Below are positions 43,936-54,323 of a stretch of DNA of 64,000 nt, in pieces. Origin of the DNA: Yoonia maritima (GTDB lineage: Bacteria > Pseudomonadota > Alphaproteobacteria > Rhodobacterales > Rhodobacteraceae). How positions within the stretch are numbered: the first letter of the stretch is position 1; each line of letters opens with the position of its first letter. Position numbers and translations under genes: made by a program. Location: the NCBI RefSeq assembly GCF_003003285.1, contig NZ_PVTP01000003.1, positions 248,001 to 312,000 of the forward strand, given 5' to 3'. The notes beneath the pieces are model-generated. The model saw only the letters and a program-made list of their open reading frames with translations. It was not told the origin of the DNA and did no database searches.

Positions 43936-45123
43936 CTAATTGCGGCGGATCAAGACCCCAAGGTCGGCGACATTGGTCCCTGTGGCGTCTGTCACCAGCA
44001 GATCACCCGCCTGCGACAAAGCTGCATAGCTATCATTATTTGCCAAAAGGGCGGGCAAGTTATCGATCTTACGCAACGTATCTTGATCAACGATACCGCC
44101 AGCCGCATCCGTCGGCCCATCGCGCCCGTCGCTACCGCCTTGGACGCAGACATAGTCCTGCCAACCGCGCTGCTGCGCTTCTTGTGCGATCCGAAGCGCC
44201 AGTTCTTGGTTGCGCCCCCCTCGTCCGGTACCTTTCAGAACGACAGTCGTCTCGCCACCCCAAACAGTTATACCATCCGCGGCATTGTCACATATGTATT
44301 TAGCGGCGTCTGCTACATCGCCTTCGACAGGTTTTGCGATCACATGTGCAGCCGGCACGGCACGGGCCATCGCGTCCACGCTTTGGGCGTTGGACCCAAC
44401 CAAAACATTAACAGCTGTCGGCAATGGATCGGCATCACCTTTGGCTTCCAAGTGTGAACGTACCGTCGCAGGAACATCTTTCCAAACCCCCGCGTCTTTC
44501 AGTAATTCAATCGCCTGTGGTGCTGTCCCAATTGGGCCAACGGTTGGGCCGCTCGCGATCGCGGCCAGATCATCACCAATCACATCAGATAGGATCAACG
44601 CAGTCACCCTCTGAGGGCTGGCATGGCGTAAGAAGCCACCCCCTTTGATGTCTGACAACTGCTGCCGGATCAGGTTCATCGCAGTGATGTCCAACCCAGC
44701 ACCAAGCAATATCTCGTTTACTCGTGCCTTATCCGCCAGCGATATATCTCCTGCGGGTGCTGGCAACAGCGCAGAGCCCCCCCCAGAAATAAGACCGAGC
44801 ACTGGCCCTTTAGCCGCCCGCAATGCCGCAATTACGGCATTCGCTGCGTCTGCACCGTTTTGATCTGGCACCGGATGACCCGCCGCAAACACCTGTGCCC
44901 CGGCCAAAGGTTTAGCATTTTCATAGTTCGTAACAACGAGACAAGGTATGCCATTAAACCGCTCGAGCACCGCTTTGGCCATAAGGCGAGCCGCCTTGCC
45001 CACTGCAATAATAAGTGCAGGTTGAACCACAGGTCCCAATGCGCCTTGGACCGCCGCAAATGGGTCGGCGGCGCGAACCCCGGCCATAAAAATATCAAAA
45101 GCCTGCTGGCGCGTCTCGTTCAC
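43936..45123 (-). CDS. Glycerate 2-kinase (MOFRL/DUF4147 type)
   Basis: This 395-residue kinase phosphorylates D-glycerate at position 2, in glyoxylate or serine catabolism. The N-terminal DUF4147 domain shows VGKAARLMAKAV, GHPVPDQNG, LISGGGSALLPAP and NLIRQQLSDIKGG. The C-terminal MOFRL domain is in VLKGTGRGGRNQELALR and GTDGRDGPTDAAGG-like text. The start is GTG, 4 bases after the stop of the upstream membrane-protein gene. Length is normal. Confidence 0.93.
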   Translation of the reverse strand: MNETRQQAFDIFMAGVRAADPFAAVQGALGPVVQPALIIAVGKAARLMAKAVLERFNGIPCLVVTNYENAKPLAGAQVFAAGHPVPDQNGADAANAVIAALRAAKGPVLGLISGGGSALLPAPAGDISLADKARVNEILLGAGLDITAMNLIRQQLSDIKGGGFLRHASPQRVTALILSDVIGDDLAAIASGPTVGPIGTAPQAIELLKDAGVWKDVPATVRSHLEAKGDADPLPTAVNVLVGSNAQSVDAMARAVPAAHVIAKPVEGDVADAAKYICDNAADGITVWGGETTVVLKGTGRGGRNQELALRIAQEAQQRGWQDYVCVQGGSDGRDGPTDAAGGIVDQDTLRKIDNLPALLANNDSYAALSQAGDLLVTDATGTNVADLGVLIRRN

Positions 45124-45127
45124 TGTC

Positions 45128-46333
45128 CTATTCCCTATCTATGCGCCGCTGCGCCATTAAAACAGCCATACGCTGCACGACCTTGAGTTCGAGTTCCGCC
45201 ATCGGCGACGCGCTAAGCGAAGGCATCGACAGTGCAATCAAAACACGTGGTGTGCTGGATGCAAGGATCACATGGGTTGCACTATAACGTTCGAACAGAT
45301 GTGCGATATGGTCATCTGCCAACGCACCCAGCTTCGGAGGGTCAGATCGCCGCAATACTGGAGCGGCTTCGAATATCTGCTGCAAAGTAGTTTCTTGAAG
45401 TTCAGCAAGACTGAAACGGCTGATCATCGCAGCCCCTTCGACCAACGGATGTCCGCGCAGGTCACGCAAAAAGACAACCGGATCGTCAGTATCTGTTTCA
45501 GCGAGGTACTGTAGCAGGCCAAGACTTTGTTCCTCGGTTCTTAATGCACGCGCATCGTTCAAAATGGAAACTAATAGCAGTGCGGTCATAACCGAGGCAG
45601 AGCATAGCAAAAACCCATCCCTATCTAAGGCGGCAATCGTCCCAACCAACAGTCCGACAAAAACCGCAGCGCACACCATCACCGTAAAGTTTGTAATTAC
45701 GACACGATGTCCAATCTGTGTCCGCCCCAACCCAATCGCAAGCCAGCACATGATCAAAACCCCAAGCGCAGAAAATTGGATTGGCAGGTGCAACACCGCC
45801 ATCAAAAAGTCACCCAAAGCCAGCGGAATGAATAGTAACAGCGAAAGACCAATCCGTGTGACCGTGTTGTTTTCACTGGCGGACAATGCCGTTCTGTCGC
45901 GCCGAACAATCAGTCCACCCGCGATAAGAAAGCCGATCATCTGAAAGGCCAACAACGCATAAAGTCGAAGAGGATCAATCCCACCTGAATACCAAAATGC
46001 GCTAATGACAAAGAACACCGTACTCCAGGCAATCGCGTGCTTCGCAGTGGGTGGTGCGTGCCTTCGTAACAGCCCTTCGGTCAGTAGTAGCGCAGCAAGA
46101 GGGATAAATGCGGCCCCAAGTAACACAAAGATTCTAAAAACCTGCCATCCCGTCAACGCGACAAGCACCCGCCCGACAAACAACAGCATGGTGATACGCA
46201 CACAAAATAAAAAACGCCGGTTGATCGGATCGCGCCGATCCCGACGCAAAAGCACCATTTGCAGGGTCAACAGTCCCACCAGCGCAGAGAATGACATACA
46301 GACCTGCGTCAACGCGGCAGCGGAACCAATCAT
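45128..46333 (-). CDS. Conserved multi-pass membrane protein
   Basis: This is a 401-residue protein with about eight N-terminal membrane helices (to residue 250). A cytoplasmic region of about 140 residues follows, including QSLGLLQYLAETDTDDPVVF and the terminal AELELKVVQRMAVLMAQRRI. ATG at 46333 is chosen because it overlaps the stop of the gene before it (ATGA). The family is not recognised. The architecture suggests a signalling or transport membrane receptor working with the upstream GNAT-like protein. Confidence 0.68.
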   Translation of the reverse strand: MIGSAAALTQVCMSFSALVGLLTLQMVLLRRDRRDPINRRFLFCVRITMLLFVGRVLVALTGWQVFRIFVLLGAAFIPLAALLLTEGLLRRHAPPTAKHAIAWSTVFFVISAFWYSGGIDPLRLYALLAFQMIGFLIAGGLIVRRDRTALSASENNTVTRIGLSLLLFIPLALGDFLMAVLHLPIQFSALGVLIMCWLAIGLGRTQIGHRVVITNFTVMVCAAVFVGLLVGTIAALDRDGFLLCSASVMTALLLVSILNDARALRTEEQSLGLLQYLAETDTDDPVVFLRDLRGHPLVEGAAMISRFSLAELQETTLQQIFEAAPVLRRSDPPKLGALADDHIAHLFERYSATHVILASSTPRVLIALSMPSLSASPMAELELKVVQRMAVLMAQRRIDRE

Positions 46334-47283
46334 TTCTGCGCCTCGTCGTACGGGCGCAACGTTTCCCACTGTCGCCGACTGTCCGCCCAGTAAAGCGCAG
46401 GTAATACAATGCGCTGCAAGGCGACTAACCCTCCCGTTAGCAACAATCGGATAACCGCTGATCTCGGAACCTCGCGGCGTAAATATCCGCGCATTGCCGC
46501 CAAATCCATTTGACCCAACTGGATCACGTCATCGCCCCGGTCATAGTCTAGTTGCTCTGCGCAAAAGTCATTGTATTGCACATCACGATGCTTTGGCGCG
46601 TTCTTCCAAGTCTTTTTCAGGTCGTCTGATCCACCAGTGTAGGCGTCGGTGATCACGAACCGGTCTTCGTCAAATCCGGCCTCTGGCCCTACACCAAACA
46701 CATCGCGATGCTGCGCCATGATTTGCCGCCCCAAAAGCAGATGGTTTAACGTCCGCCGCCCACCATTAGGGCGTGGCCAGACGCCTGAAAACATCTGCGA
46801 AACCATACCAACGACGGCTGGTACTTGGGTGACATTTGAAATCCAAACCGGTCGGAACTGACGGCGAAAGAAGATGAGGAAGCAGGTCAGCCCATATAGA
46901 ACCCACGACAGGTTCTTTGACCGCTCATCCGGATCAACCATAACAAGCCCAAGGTGCAACACTTCTGTCGTGTTGGGTTTTGTATCAAGTTCCATGATCG
47001 CAAGCGCGTTAAACGCAATTGGCGTGCCCTCAATACGACTGATAAGCGTAATGATGACCTGTTTCATCCGTTTGGCATCACCTGCAAAGACACCATAGGT
47101 CAGATTGCCTGCATCAAGCGTGCGCGATGCAACGGCCCGCAAATCCGCCGATAGATGTTCGAGCTGCGCGTCATCCATCCAGACGCCGGGACGTTCAATA
47201 ATTCGGACGTTAAGGTCAGGTCCGGACCGCATGGTCACGTCCAAATATTTGCGTCCAAGCGTTTTAAATAAGGCGCTGATCAA
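46330..47283 (-). CDS. Conserved hypothetical, acetyltransferase-like
   Basis: This is a 317-residue protein (TTG start at 47283; ATG at 47232 is an alternative). The segment VFAGDAKRMKQVIITLISRI, then LHLGLVMVDPDERSKNLSWV followed by LYGLTCFLIFFRRQFR, has the strand-helix spacing of a GNAT fold (the V-x-P-x-x-R/Q-x-x-G/N loop is V-D-P-D-E-R-S-K-N). The C-terminal third carries a hydrophobic helix (about residues 278-298). Its stop overlaps the start of the membrane-protein gene, so both are made together. Identification as an acyltransferase is tentative. Confidence 0.55.
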   Translation of the reverse strand: MISALFKTLGRKYLDVTMRSGPDLNVRIIERPGVWMDDAQLEHLSADLRAVASRTLDAGNLTYGVFAGDAKRMKQVIITLISRIEGTPIAFNALAIMELDTKPNTTEVLHLGLVMVDPDERSKNLSWVLYGLTCFLIFFRRQFRPVWISNVTQVPAVVGMVSQMFSGVWPRPNGGRRTLNHLLLGRQIMAQHRDVFGVGPEAGFDEDRFVITDAYTGGSDDLKKTWKNAPKHRDVQYNDFCAEQLDYDRGDDVIQLGQMDLAAMRGYLRREVPRSAVIRLLLTGGLVALQRIVLPALYWADSRRQWETLRPYDEAQK

Positions 47284-47322
47284 GAAAAGAAACCTGTCGT
47301 TATTTCACGCAGGTTAGGCAGC

Positions 47323-47339
47323 CTGCCCCAAAGGGGCAA
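47323..47339. terminator. Possible hairpin downstream of xylA
   Basis: TGCCCC and GGGGCA around an AAA loop, about 20 bases after the xylA stop on the minus strand. No T run follows, so a role as terminator is only possible. Confidence 0.35.
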
Positions 47340-47359
47340 GCGCCAGTTTTTAAGATAGC

Positions 47360-48661
47360 TTACAGGTAACGGTTTACCAGATTTTCTAGGCGTTCCTGAC
47401 GGCCTGAACGTGGCTCTGGGTTCGTTTTATCTGCCAGAACCTTGGCAGTGATGCTATCAAGGTCGCTATTCAACAGACCTTTGCCAGCGTCAGTATCCCA
47501 GCCCGCATAGCGCTCATTGCGTGCGGCTTCTAGCTTACCATCTTCGAGCATCGCAGCGGCGGCCTTAAGGCCAGCAGCACAGGTATCCATACCACCAACA
47601 TGCGCAAGAATAAGATCTTCTGCATCCAATGACTGACGACGCAGTTTTGAATCAAAGTTGGTACCACCTGTCGTGAACCCACCAGCGCGCAAGACTTCGT
47701 AGTAGGCCAGCGCGGTTTCAGGAACATTGTTCGGGAATTGGTCGGTGTCCCAACCAGACTGGTAATCGTTGCGGTTCATATCGATGGAACCAAAGATGCC
47801 CAGCTCGCGTGCGACGGCCAGTTCGTGTTCGAACGAATGCCCAGCCAGGATCGCGTGACCTTGCTCGATGTTCATCTTCACTTCGCCTTCAAGACCGAAC
47901 TCCTTAAGGAAACCATAGACCGTAGCGACATCATAGTCGTACTGGTGCTTGGTTGGCTCTTGCGGCTTAGGTTCGATCAAGATCGCGCCTTTAAAGCCCA
48001 CCTTATGCTTGTAATCGACGACCATCTGCAACATCCGGCCAGCCTGTTGGCGTTCACGGCCCATGTCTGTGTTCAGCAGTGTTTCATAGCCTTCACGACC
48101 GCCCCAAAGCACATAGTTTTCGCCACCCAGTTTCATGGTCGCATCCATGCAGGTTTTGATTGTTGCAGCGGAGAACGCGAATACATCGGGATCAGGGTTT
48201 GTTGCAGCACCTGACATAAAGCGACGGTGCGAGAACAGGTTCGCAGTACCCCAAAGCAACTTAACGCCAGTCTCGTCCATTTTTTCTGCAAAGTAATCAA
48301 CGATTTCTTCGAGATTCTTCGTGTTCTCAGCAAAGCTGTTTCCTTCGGGACGAACGTCCGCATCGTGGAAACAAAAGTATGGAACGTTCAAGATTTGAAA
48401 CATCTCGAATGCAACGTCAGCTTTTAGCTTGGCCGCTTCCATTGTGTCGCTGAACCATGGACGCTCGAATGTCTGACCACCAAATGGGTCACCACCAGGC
48501 CAAGCAAATGAATGCCAATAAGCCGCCGCAAAACGCAGGTGGTCCTTCATCGGTTTACCCATCACAATCTCATCGGGATTGTAGTGATGGAATGCATAGT
48601 CGTTGTCCGTATTTGGACCTTCGTACTTGATGGCGGGGATGTTTTTGAAGAAGTCGGTCAT
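47360..48661 (-). CDS. xylA: Xylose isomerase
   Basis: This 433-residue class II enzyme converts D-xylose to D-xylulose. Landmarks are [15 protein letters not shown] with the catalytic His-Asp pair, [55 protein letters not shown] and [20 protein letters not shown] with the metal ligands. Its ATG overlaps the xylB stop (ATGA), so the operon order is xylB then xylA. No xylose ABC transporter is seen in the window. Confidence 0.97.
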   Translation of the reverse strand: MTDFFKNIPAIKYEGPNTDNDYAFHHYNPDEIVMGKPMKDHLRFAAAYWHSFAWPGGDPFGGQTFERPWFSDTMEAAKLKADVAFEMFQILNVPYFCFHDADVRPEGNSFAENTKNLEEIVDYFAEKMDETGVKLLWGTANLFSHRRFMSGAATNPDPDVFAFSAATIKTCMDATMKLGGENYVLWGGREGYETLLNTDMGRERQQAGRMLQMVVDYKHKVGFKGAILIEPKPQEPTKHQYDYDVATVYGFLKEFGLEGEVKMNIEQGHAILAGHSFEHELAVARELGIFGSIDMNRNDYQSGWDTDQFPNNVPETALAYYEVLRAGGFTTGGTNFDSKLRRQSLDAEDLILAHVGGMDTCAAGLKAAAAMLEDGKLEAARNERYAGWDTDAGKGLLNSDLDSITAKVLADKTNPEPRSGRQERLENLVNRYL

Positions 48662-50097
48662 TTCAGTCCTTTCAAAGCGTCATAGCTAGCGCGATATCTT
48701 GTGTGGGCCTCGGCAAAGCTGTCGGTCAGCGCGAGGTCAGGTTCACTTGTGCGGGCGATCTGCGGGATCGTGGCGACTTCGACGCCTGCCCCTGTCGCGG
48801 CCATCAGGCCAAGACGTGCAGCGCCGAACGCACCGCCAAAGTCACCAGCAACGGGTAGCTCAACCGGGATCCCCAATGAGGTCGCAATGGCCTGCACCCA
48901 GTAGTCAGATTTTGACCCTCCGCCGACGGCGATCAGCCGGTTGATCTGGGTGCCCGTCGATGTCAGTGCGTCATAGTTGTCGCGCAGCGCAAAGGTCACG
49001 CCTTCCAAAACCGCCCGCGTCATGGCCGCCTGATCTGTCGCATGATCCAAATGCACGAACGCGCCACGGATGTTTGCGTCATTATGCGGTGTACGTTCTC
49101 CGCCCAGATACGGCAGGAATAATGTTTGGCTTGGTGCCTGAAGCGCACCTAAACCTTCGGTCAGCTTGGCCGCAGGTTGGCCAACAGATTTCGCATACCA
49201 ATTCAGCGCATCAGCAGCGGCCAAAATGACCCCCATCTGGTGCCACGTTCCCGGCAGCGCGTGACAGAACGTGTGCACAGCCGTAGCCGCATCGGGCTGA
49301 TATGCATCAGAGGCCGCAAAAAGAACGCCGGATGTACCAAGCGAAACAAAGGCATCGCCTGCTTTAACCACACCGACACCAACAGCGCTGGCAGCATTGT
49401 CACCACCGCCGCCGGCCACGACGACGCCACTCGGTAGCCCCCAGCGGCTGGCCAATTCATCGCGCAGAACGCCCGATACTTCGGACCCTTCGACCAAACG
49501 CGGCATGTTATCACGACTTAATCCAGTCGCGGCGAGCAATTCATCAGACCAATCACGCTTAGCCACGTCCAGCCAGCTGGTGCCCGCAGCATCTGACATT
49601 TCGGCCACGGCCTCGCCCGTTAGCCAAAGCCGTAGGTAATCTTTAGGCAGAAGAACACGTTTTACTTTGGCGAAAATCTCGGGCTCATGACGGGCAACCC
49701 AAACTAGCTTAGGTGCAGTAAATCCGGGAAACACGATATTTCCAGTAAGTGCGCGAAACTTTGGGTCCGCATCTAGTTCAGCGGCCTCTACCGCCGAACG
49801 GGTGTCATTCCATAGAATACAGGGGCGAAGAACCTCGTCGTTTGCATCAAGCAATGTTGCGCCATGCATCTGACCCGACAGGCCAATCCCACGCACCGCA
49901 TCTAACGAAGTCTGATTTTTCAACGCTCGCATCGCGGCATCTGCCGCATCAAGCCATGTTGCCGGAGCCTGCTCAGACCAACCGGGCTCTGGGCGCGCAG
50001 CCTCTAACGGCGCAGTTGCCTCGGCCAGAATTGTCTGGGTGTCATCAATCAACACTGCCTTAAGACCAGAAGTCCCAAGATCTAACCCAATATACAT
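48658..50097 (-). CDS. xylB: Xylulokinase
   Basis: This 479-residue FGGY-family kinase phosphorylates D-xylulose. The N-terminal phosphate motif [18 protein letters not shown], the catalytic-base region [15 protein letters not shown], and the second-domain [21 protein letters not shown] and [14 protein letters not shown] are present. ATG at 50097 is preferred over 50133 because it gives the family start; GGAGG is present just upstream. It is the first gene of xylBA and divergent from the ROK regulator. Confidence 0.96.
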   Translation of the reverse strand: MYIGLDLGTSGLKAVLIDDTQTILAEATAPLEAARPEPGWSEQAPATWLDAADAAMRALKNQTSLDAVRGIGLSGQMHGATLLDANDEVLRPCILWNDTRSAVEAAELDADPKFRALTGNIVFPGFTAPKLVWVARHEPEIFAKVKRVLLPKDYLRLWLTGEAVAEMSDAAGTSWLDVAKRDWSDELLAATGLSRDNMPRLVEGSEVSGVLRDELASRWGLPSGVVVAGGGGDNAASAVGVGVVKAGDAFVSLGTSGVLFAASDAYQPDAATAVHTFCHALPGTWHQMGVILAAADALNWYAKSVGQPAAKLTEGLGALQAPSQTLFLPYLGGERTPHNDANIRGAFVHLDHATDQAAMTRAVLEGVTFALRDNYDALTSTGTQINRLIAVGGGSKSDYWVQAIATSLGIPVELPVAGDFGGAFGAARLGLMAATGAGVEVATIPQIARTSEPDLALTDSFAEAHTRYRASYDALKGLK

Positions 50098-50163
50098 ACG
50101 GCTACCCCCTCCGTTTGATTTCCCTCGTGGCATGTTCTGACCATCGGATTGCGCGTTGTCAAA

Positions 50164-50186
50164 TTAAATTCATCTCTCGAATTAAA
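50164..50186. promoter_or_regulatory. Candidate XylR-type operator
   Basis: TTAAATTC (50164-50171) and GAATTAAA (50179-50186) form an inverted repeat with a 7-base spacer, 7 of 8 positions matching. It lies in the 202-base gap between xylB and the ROK regulator, about 67 bases before the xylB start. Such AT-rich dyads are typical ROK-repressor sites. Confidence 0.5.
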
Positions 50187-50299
50187 AAACGCGTTCAAAA
50201 CCTCCACCTGACGCTAAAACCATGAGCAAACGTGAACGTACTTGATAAAATATCGAAAACGAGGTCTAACTGCCCAAAATATAATTCAGGCATCGAACT

Positions 50300-51559
50300 A
50301 TGTTAAATGAACTCACAGCAAGTGACGACTCGGGCGCTCCGGTCGGTTGTGGCCCGCTTTTACCTTCGGGAACCGCGAACGCTAAATCAATGCGCCAGCA
50401 GATATTTGAACATGTCCGTGCCGCCGGCCGTGCAACCCGAACCGATGTGATCCGTGCCCTTGGTATTAGCGCAGGGTCAGCCACCGCCCTAACCGCCGAT
50501 TTGATTAACGCCGGCCTTTTGCGCGAGGTCGAAAGCATCCCACGCGAAACCGGACGTGGGCGCCCTGCCGTCGCCCTTGAGGTAATCCCAGATACACATT
50601 TTGCCATCGGTATCAAACTGTCGGATGAATTTCATTCCGCTGTACTTACCGATTTCGCGGGCAACACCCTTGCGACGGCGTCGCTAAAAACACCGCCACA
50701 CCCGAAATCTCTGGATGAAATACTAACCGAAGTCGGTACTCTTATGCAGGACGTATTGTCCGCGGCGAACAAAAACCAACAGAACATCGCCGCCGTTGGA
50801 ATTGGCATGTCGGGCATTGTGGACCATCAGGCGGGAACGGTGCCGTGGTCACCCCTGCTAGCCACCCGCAACAGTGATTTCGCCTCTCACTTTGAAACCC
50901 GCTTTGCGATCCCACTTCATTTAGACAATGATGCCAACATGCTAACCCTTGCGGAGCTGTGGTTCGGCGCGGGGCGCGCCAAGTCTGACTTTGCCGTTGT
51001 CACCATCGAACATGGTGTCGGTATGGGATTGGTGATCGACAATCGGCTGTACCGGGGCGCGCGCGGGATGGGGCTAGAACTAGGTCATACCAAAGTGCAA
51101 TTAGACGGCGCGCTATGCCGTTGCGGGCAACGTGGTTGCCTAGAAGCATATCTTGCTGACTACGCGCTCGCCCGCGAGGCTGCGACCGCCCTGCACCACC
51201 AGCCAAGCGAACGCCAAAGCCCGAACGCGTTGCTGGACGCATTGTTCAGCCAAGCCAAGGCTGGGAACGAGGCGGCGCAGACAATCTTTCGTCGTGCCGG
51301 AAGATATCTATCGGTCGGGCTTGCCAATGTTGTTCAGCTGTTTGACCCGGCACTGATCATCATTTCAGGCGAACGCATGCAGTATGACTATCTTTATGCT
51401 GACGAAGTCCTTGCTGAGATGCATCGCCTTACGCTGAACGATGGCCGATCCGCCTGTGCCGTTGAAACCCATGCTTGGGGCGATTTAGTCTGGGCGCGTG
51501 GCGCAACAGCCCTCGCGCTTTCTGCAGTGACAGATCAAGCAGTTGCGGCGATTTCTTAA
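50300..51559 (+). CDS. ROK-family transcriptional repressor, XylR-like
   Basis: This is a 419-residue ROK protein. A winged helix occupies about residues 30-90 (ATRTDVIRALGISAGSATALTADLINAGLL), followed by a kinase-like sugar-binding domain with AAVGIGMSGIVD, DNDANMLTLAELWFG and the ROK zinc site (GHTKVQLDGALCRCGQRGCLEAY). It is divergent from xylBA, so it is very probably the xylose-responsive repressor. The stop is shared as TTAA with the convergent peroxidase gene. Confidence 0.93.
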   Translation: MLNELTASDDSGAPVGCGPLLPSGTANAKSMRQQIFEHVRAAGRATRTDVIRALGISAGSATALTADLINAGLLREVESIPRETGRGRPAVALEVIPDTHFAIGIKLSDEFHSAVLTDFAGNTLATASLKTPPHPKSLDEILTEVGTLMQDVLSAANKNQQNIAAVGIGMSGIVDHQAGTVPWSPLLATRNSDFASHFETRFAIPLHLDNDANMLTLAELWFGAGRAKSDFAVVTIEHGVGMGLVIDNRLYRGARGMGLELGHTKVQLDGALCRCGQRGCLEAYLADYALAREAATALHHQPSERQSPNALLDALFSQAKAGNEAAQTIFRRAGRYLSVGLANVVQLFDPALIIISGERMQYDYLYADEVLAEMHRLTLNDGRSACAVETHAWGDLVWARGATALALSAVTDQAVAAIS

Positions 51560-52863
51560 CCTGGGTTCGGTATGCTTAGCCCGCTTGGCACGGCTTCGGG
51601 TACACCCAAACGACCGGCTTGTGCTGCGGGGTCCGTCAGACTGTCCAAGAATGCCAGCAGTGCTGTGACCTGATCTTCGGACATCTCGGGGCCAGCGGGC
51701 TGCGCGACAGCGGCAATTGCATCCGGGCTTTCACGCAGATCATCAACGGGAAGCTCAGGCAAACGCGCCACGGTCAGGTCATAGTTGTTCAGCGCCGCAA
51801 TCGGATCCAAGTGCGCGATGACAAAGGCACGCAAATCTGCGTATGCGCCTGCATGCCCGTATGGTCCGGTCAGCGCCACGTTGCGCAGGCTGGGCGTGCG
51901 GAACGCATACAGATCGGTAGGATCGCCAGTCACCCTGAACCGCCCTTCATCGCGCGCGTGGCTTTCGAAACGCGCTGCTTTTCCGGGGCCGATTTGTGGG
52001 CTGCCCATCGGATGGAACCCATGGTCGGTCAGGAATGGCCCTGCGTGACAGCTGGCACAGCCTGCTTCACCATAAAATAGGGCCATACCTGTCGCGGCGG
52101 GTTCCGGCAAAGTGCCGTCCCCGCGTAGCACTGCATCAAAGGGCGACGTGTCAGATTGCCACTCAAACGCCATGAACGCAGCGACAGCATTTGAAATGTC
52201 GGTGAAACCAATCTGATCCGGCGTATCGATATTATCATATGTCGCGACAAAAGCATCGGCATATTCAGGGAAACCCGCGACGCGACGCGATATGATATCC
52301 CAAGCACCACCCGGCCCTGTCAGAACACCGCGCCGCACTGCCTTGGCCACTTCGTTTTCGCTATAGTGTCCAGCCATCTCATCGCCGCTAAGCACGGGGA
52401 ACATTGTTTGTGCCGATAAAAGCGATGCAAACCCTGCGGCCATATCAGCATCTAGCGGTGTCCGAATACCACCGGGGCGATCCAAGTCGACTTCGATCCG
52501 ACCATCATGGAACAGGCGCGTGAATTCGTTGGCACCAAGATTAAACAGCGCAGGCGCATTCCGTGGAATGCGTTGTTCGGGCATATTTTCTGGATCTGCG
52601 ACACGCTGGGTCCCTAGACCAATTCCGCCATCCCCAATTCCCAGTGAGAGCTCATCGCTGGTTCCGAATGCCGGATGGTGACAGGTCGCGCAGGCGACCT
52701 CTTGGTTGCCTGATAGAATTGGATCGTAAAACAAAAGCTGCCCAAGCCGGGCCTCGTCCATGTTTATGGGGGCGAAATCAGCATGGGTAATTGGGCGTGG
52801 CAATTCTTGGGCTACTGCCACCTGCCCGCACAATATGGCTGCAATCATTACTGCATAGTTCAT
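51556..52863 (-). CDS. Di-haem cytochrome c peroxidase / MauG-like protein
   Basis: This 435-residue periplasmic protein has a signal peptide ending near VAVAQE. There are two haem c motifs: CATCH (C58, C61, H62) and the second CASCH in ALFYGEAGCASCHAGPFL. Family features such as QLLFYDPILSG after the start and the C-terminal PYGHAGAYADLRAFVIAHLD are present. ATG at 52863 gives the signal peptide; the upstream frame to 52977 is noise. Peroxide reduction or substrate oxidation are both possible for the family. Convergent to the ROK gene with overlapping stops. Confidence 0.9.
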   Translation of the reverse strand: MNYAVMIAAILCGQVAVAQELPRPITHADFAPINMDEARLGQLLFYDPILSGNQEVACATCHHPAFGTSDELSLGIGDGGIGLGTQRVADPENMPEQRIPRNAPALFNLGANEFTRLFHDGRIEVDLDRPGGIRTPLDADMAAGFASLLSAQTMFPVLSGDEMAGHYSENEVAKAVRRGVLTGPGGAWDIISRRVAGFPEYADAFVATYDNIDTPDQIGFTDISNAVAAFMAFEWQSDTSPFDAVLRGDGTLPEPAATGMALFYGEAGCASCHAGPFLTDHGFHPMGSPQIGPGKAARFESHARDEGRFRVTGDPTDLYAFRTPSLRNVALTGPYGHAGAYADLRAFVIAHLDPIAALNNYDLTVARLPELPVDDLRESPDAIAAVAQPAGPEMSEDQVTALLAFLDSLTDPAAQAGRLGVPEAVPSGLSIPNPG

Positions 52864-52921
52864 TCGATCCCCTCCCAAGGATCGCATGGTTATCACGTCC
52901 CCAAGCCCGCGCAAGAGGGTG

Positions 52922-54202
52922 TCAGTCCATATGTTTACGAATGCGCCGCAACAGCGCCCAAACACACAGCACGACAACCGGGGTCGCGATGGCAGCCATA
53001 ATGGTTTTACTGATGCCTAAACTATACTGCAGCGGCCCCAAAACATAGAGAGCAAGGTTCAGAGCGTAATAGCTGATCGCGACAATCGACAAACCTTCCA
53101 CAGTGTGTTGCAACCGGAGCTGGAGATCAGCACGCTTATCCATGCTTGTTAGCAAGGCTTGGTTCTGGGCGGAGCGTTCAACATCAACGCGCGTGCGCAG
53201 CAGATCACCCGCCCGTAGCGCCCGATCAGACATCGCATGCAGTCTTTCCTGCGTAGATTTCACCGTGCGCATCGCCGGATCATACCGCCGCATCATGAAT
53301 TCACCGAATGTCTGACGCCCGCCAAATCGCTCTTCGCGCAAGACGGTGATCCGCTGGTTTACGATGGTTTCATATGCGCCTGTGGCACCAAAGCGAAACG
53401 ACGATTGCGCTGCGATACTTTCCAGCTCGGCGGATACTTCTAATAGCGAGTGCAGCTGTGCCGCCGGATCAGGCATCGGCCCACGCATGTCGTCGATCAG
53501 CTTTGACAGCGTTGTGTCAATCATACCCATTTGCGGACCAAGTCCCCTTGCGCGGGTCAGCCCCAGCATCGACATCGCCTTGTAAGTTTCTATCTCGCAC
53601 AGGCGCTGCACGACGCGGCCTATCCGGCGCATCCCAACCTGAGGACGTGCGAAAACCGCAAAACGCATGTGACCAGCCGGATCGATCCGAAAGTCACCAG
53701 CGATGACCAGTTCGTCATCTAGGACCCGACTAATGGCAAGGCTTTCGGGTACAAACCATTCTTGTGCCTTGCTCGCGATGGCGTCGTCATCATCACCCAC
53801 TTCAACACGGATCAAAGCCGATGTAATCCGAGTTCCGGGGGCTGAAGACAGCCAGTCATTGGGAAACACACTAAATGTCGCCGCGTCAAAGGGGCGCTCT
53901 GCGACGCCCTCGCCCAAGATCGTATAGGTCACGAACTCGGTGTGGCTTTCCCACTTAAGCTGATGTTTCCCAATCTGGCCAAAGTAATGGGTCGCGTCAG
54001 GTTCCGGATGTGGGGCAGCAAAACGATCAAGTAAATCAGTAAGATGCGCCATATCCGCAGCTCGATCACGGCCTGCTGCATTTTTGCTGGGCTTTAAGGC
54101 AAGGAACGCAGCCCGCCCCGGCGCGCGCATCGACGGAAACGGACGCGCATGCAATTCATTGGCCAATGCAAATCGCAACGGATGGTCAGTAATAGGTGTC
54201 AT
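52922..54202 (-). CDS. DUF3422 membrane protein
   Basis: This is a 426-residue protein of the DUF3422 family of proteobacteria. It opens with HPLRFALANELHARPFPSM and continues with GKHQLKWESHTEFVTYTI, RVLDDELVIAGDFRIDPAGH and FGGRQTFGEFMMRRYDPAMRT. A C-terminal region (about residues 360-420) has two membrane helices. The function is unknown; a role in envelope or stress is only a guess. The gene ends 58 bases before the peroxidase start on the same strand. Confidence 0.88.
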   Translation of the reverse strand: MTPITDHPLRFALANELHARPFPSMRAPGRAAFLALKPSKNAAGRDRAADMAHLTDLLDRFAAPHPEPDATHYFGQIGKHQLKWESHTEFVTYTILGEGVAERPFDAATFSVFPNDWLSSAPGTRITSALIRVEVGDDDDAIASKAQEWFVPESLAISRVLDDELVIAGDFRIDPAGHMRFAVFARPQVGMRRIGRVVQRLCEIETYKAMSMLGLTRARGLGPQMGMIDTTLSKLIDDMRGPMPDPAAQLHSLLEVSAELESIAAQSSFRFGATGAYETIVNQRITVLREERFGGRQTFGEFMMRRYDPAMRTVKSTQERLHAMSDRALRAGDLLRTRVDVERSAQNQALLTSMDKRADLQLRLQHTVEGLSIVAISYYALNLALYVLGPLQYSLGISKTIMAAIATPVVVLCVWALLRRIRKHMD

Positions 54203-54323
54203 GCAATGCCTTCACGGTAAACTCATCACCGCAGGTTAGCGCATTTTCATGACCTGTAAAGAAATTCTGTTATCTTACAAAAGCTTAGCGGCACACGATG
54301 GTATACCGTGCGCCGCCAATCGT

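Noticed and set aside
52864..52977. N-terminal extension of the di-haem peroxidase
   Set aside because: It overlaps the end of DUF3422 and is followed by a perfect signal peptide at 52863.
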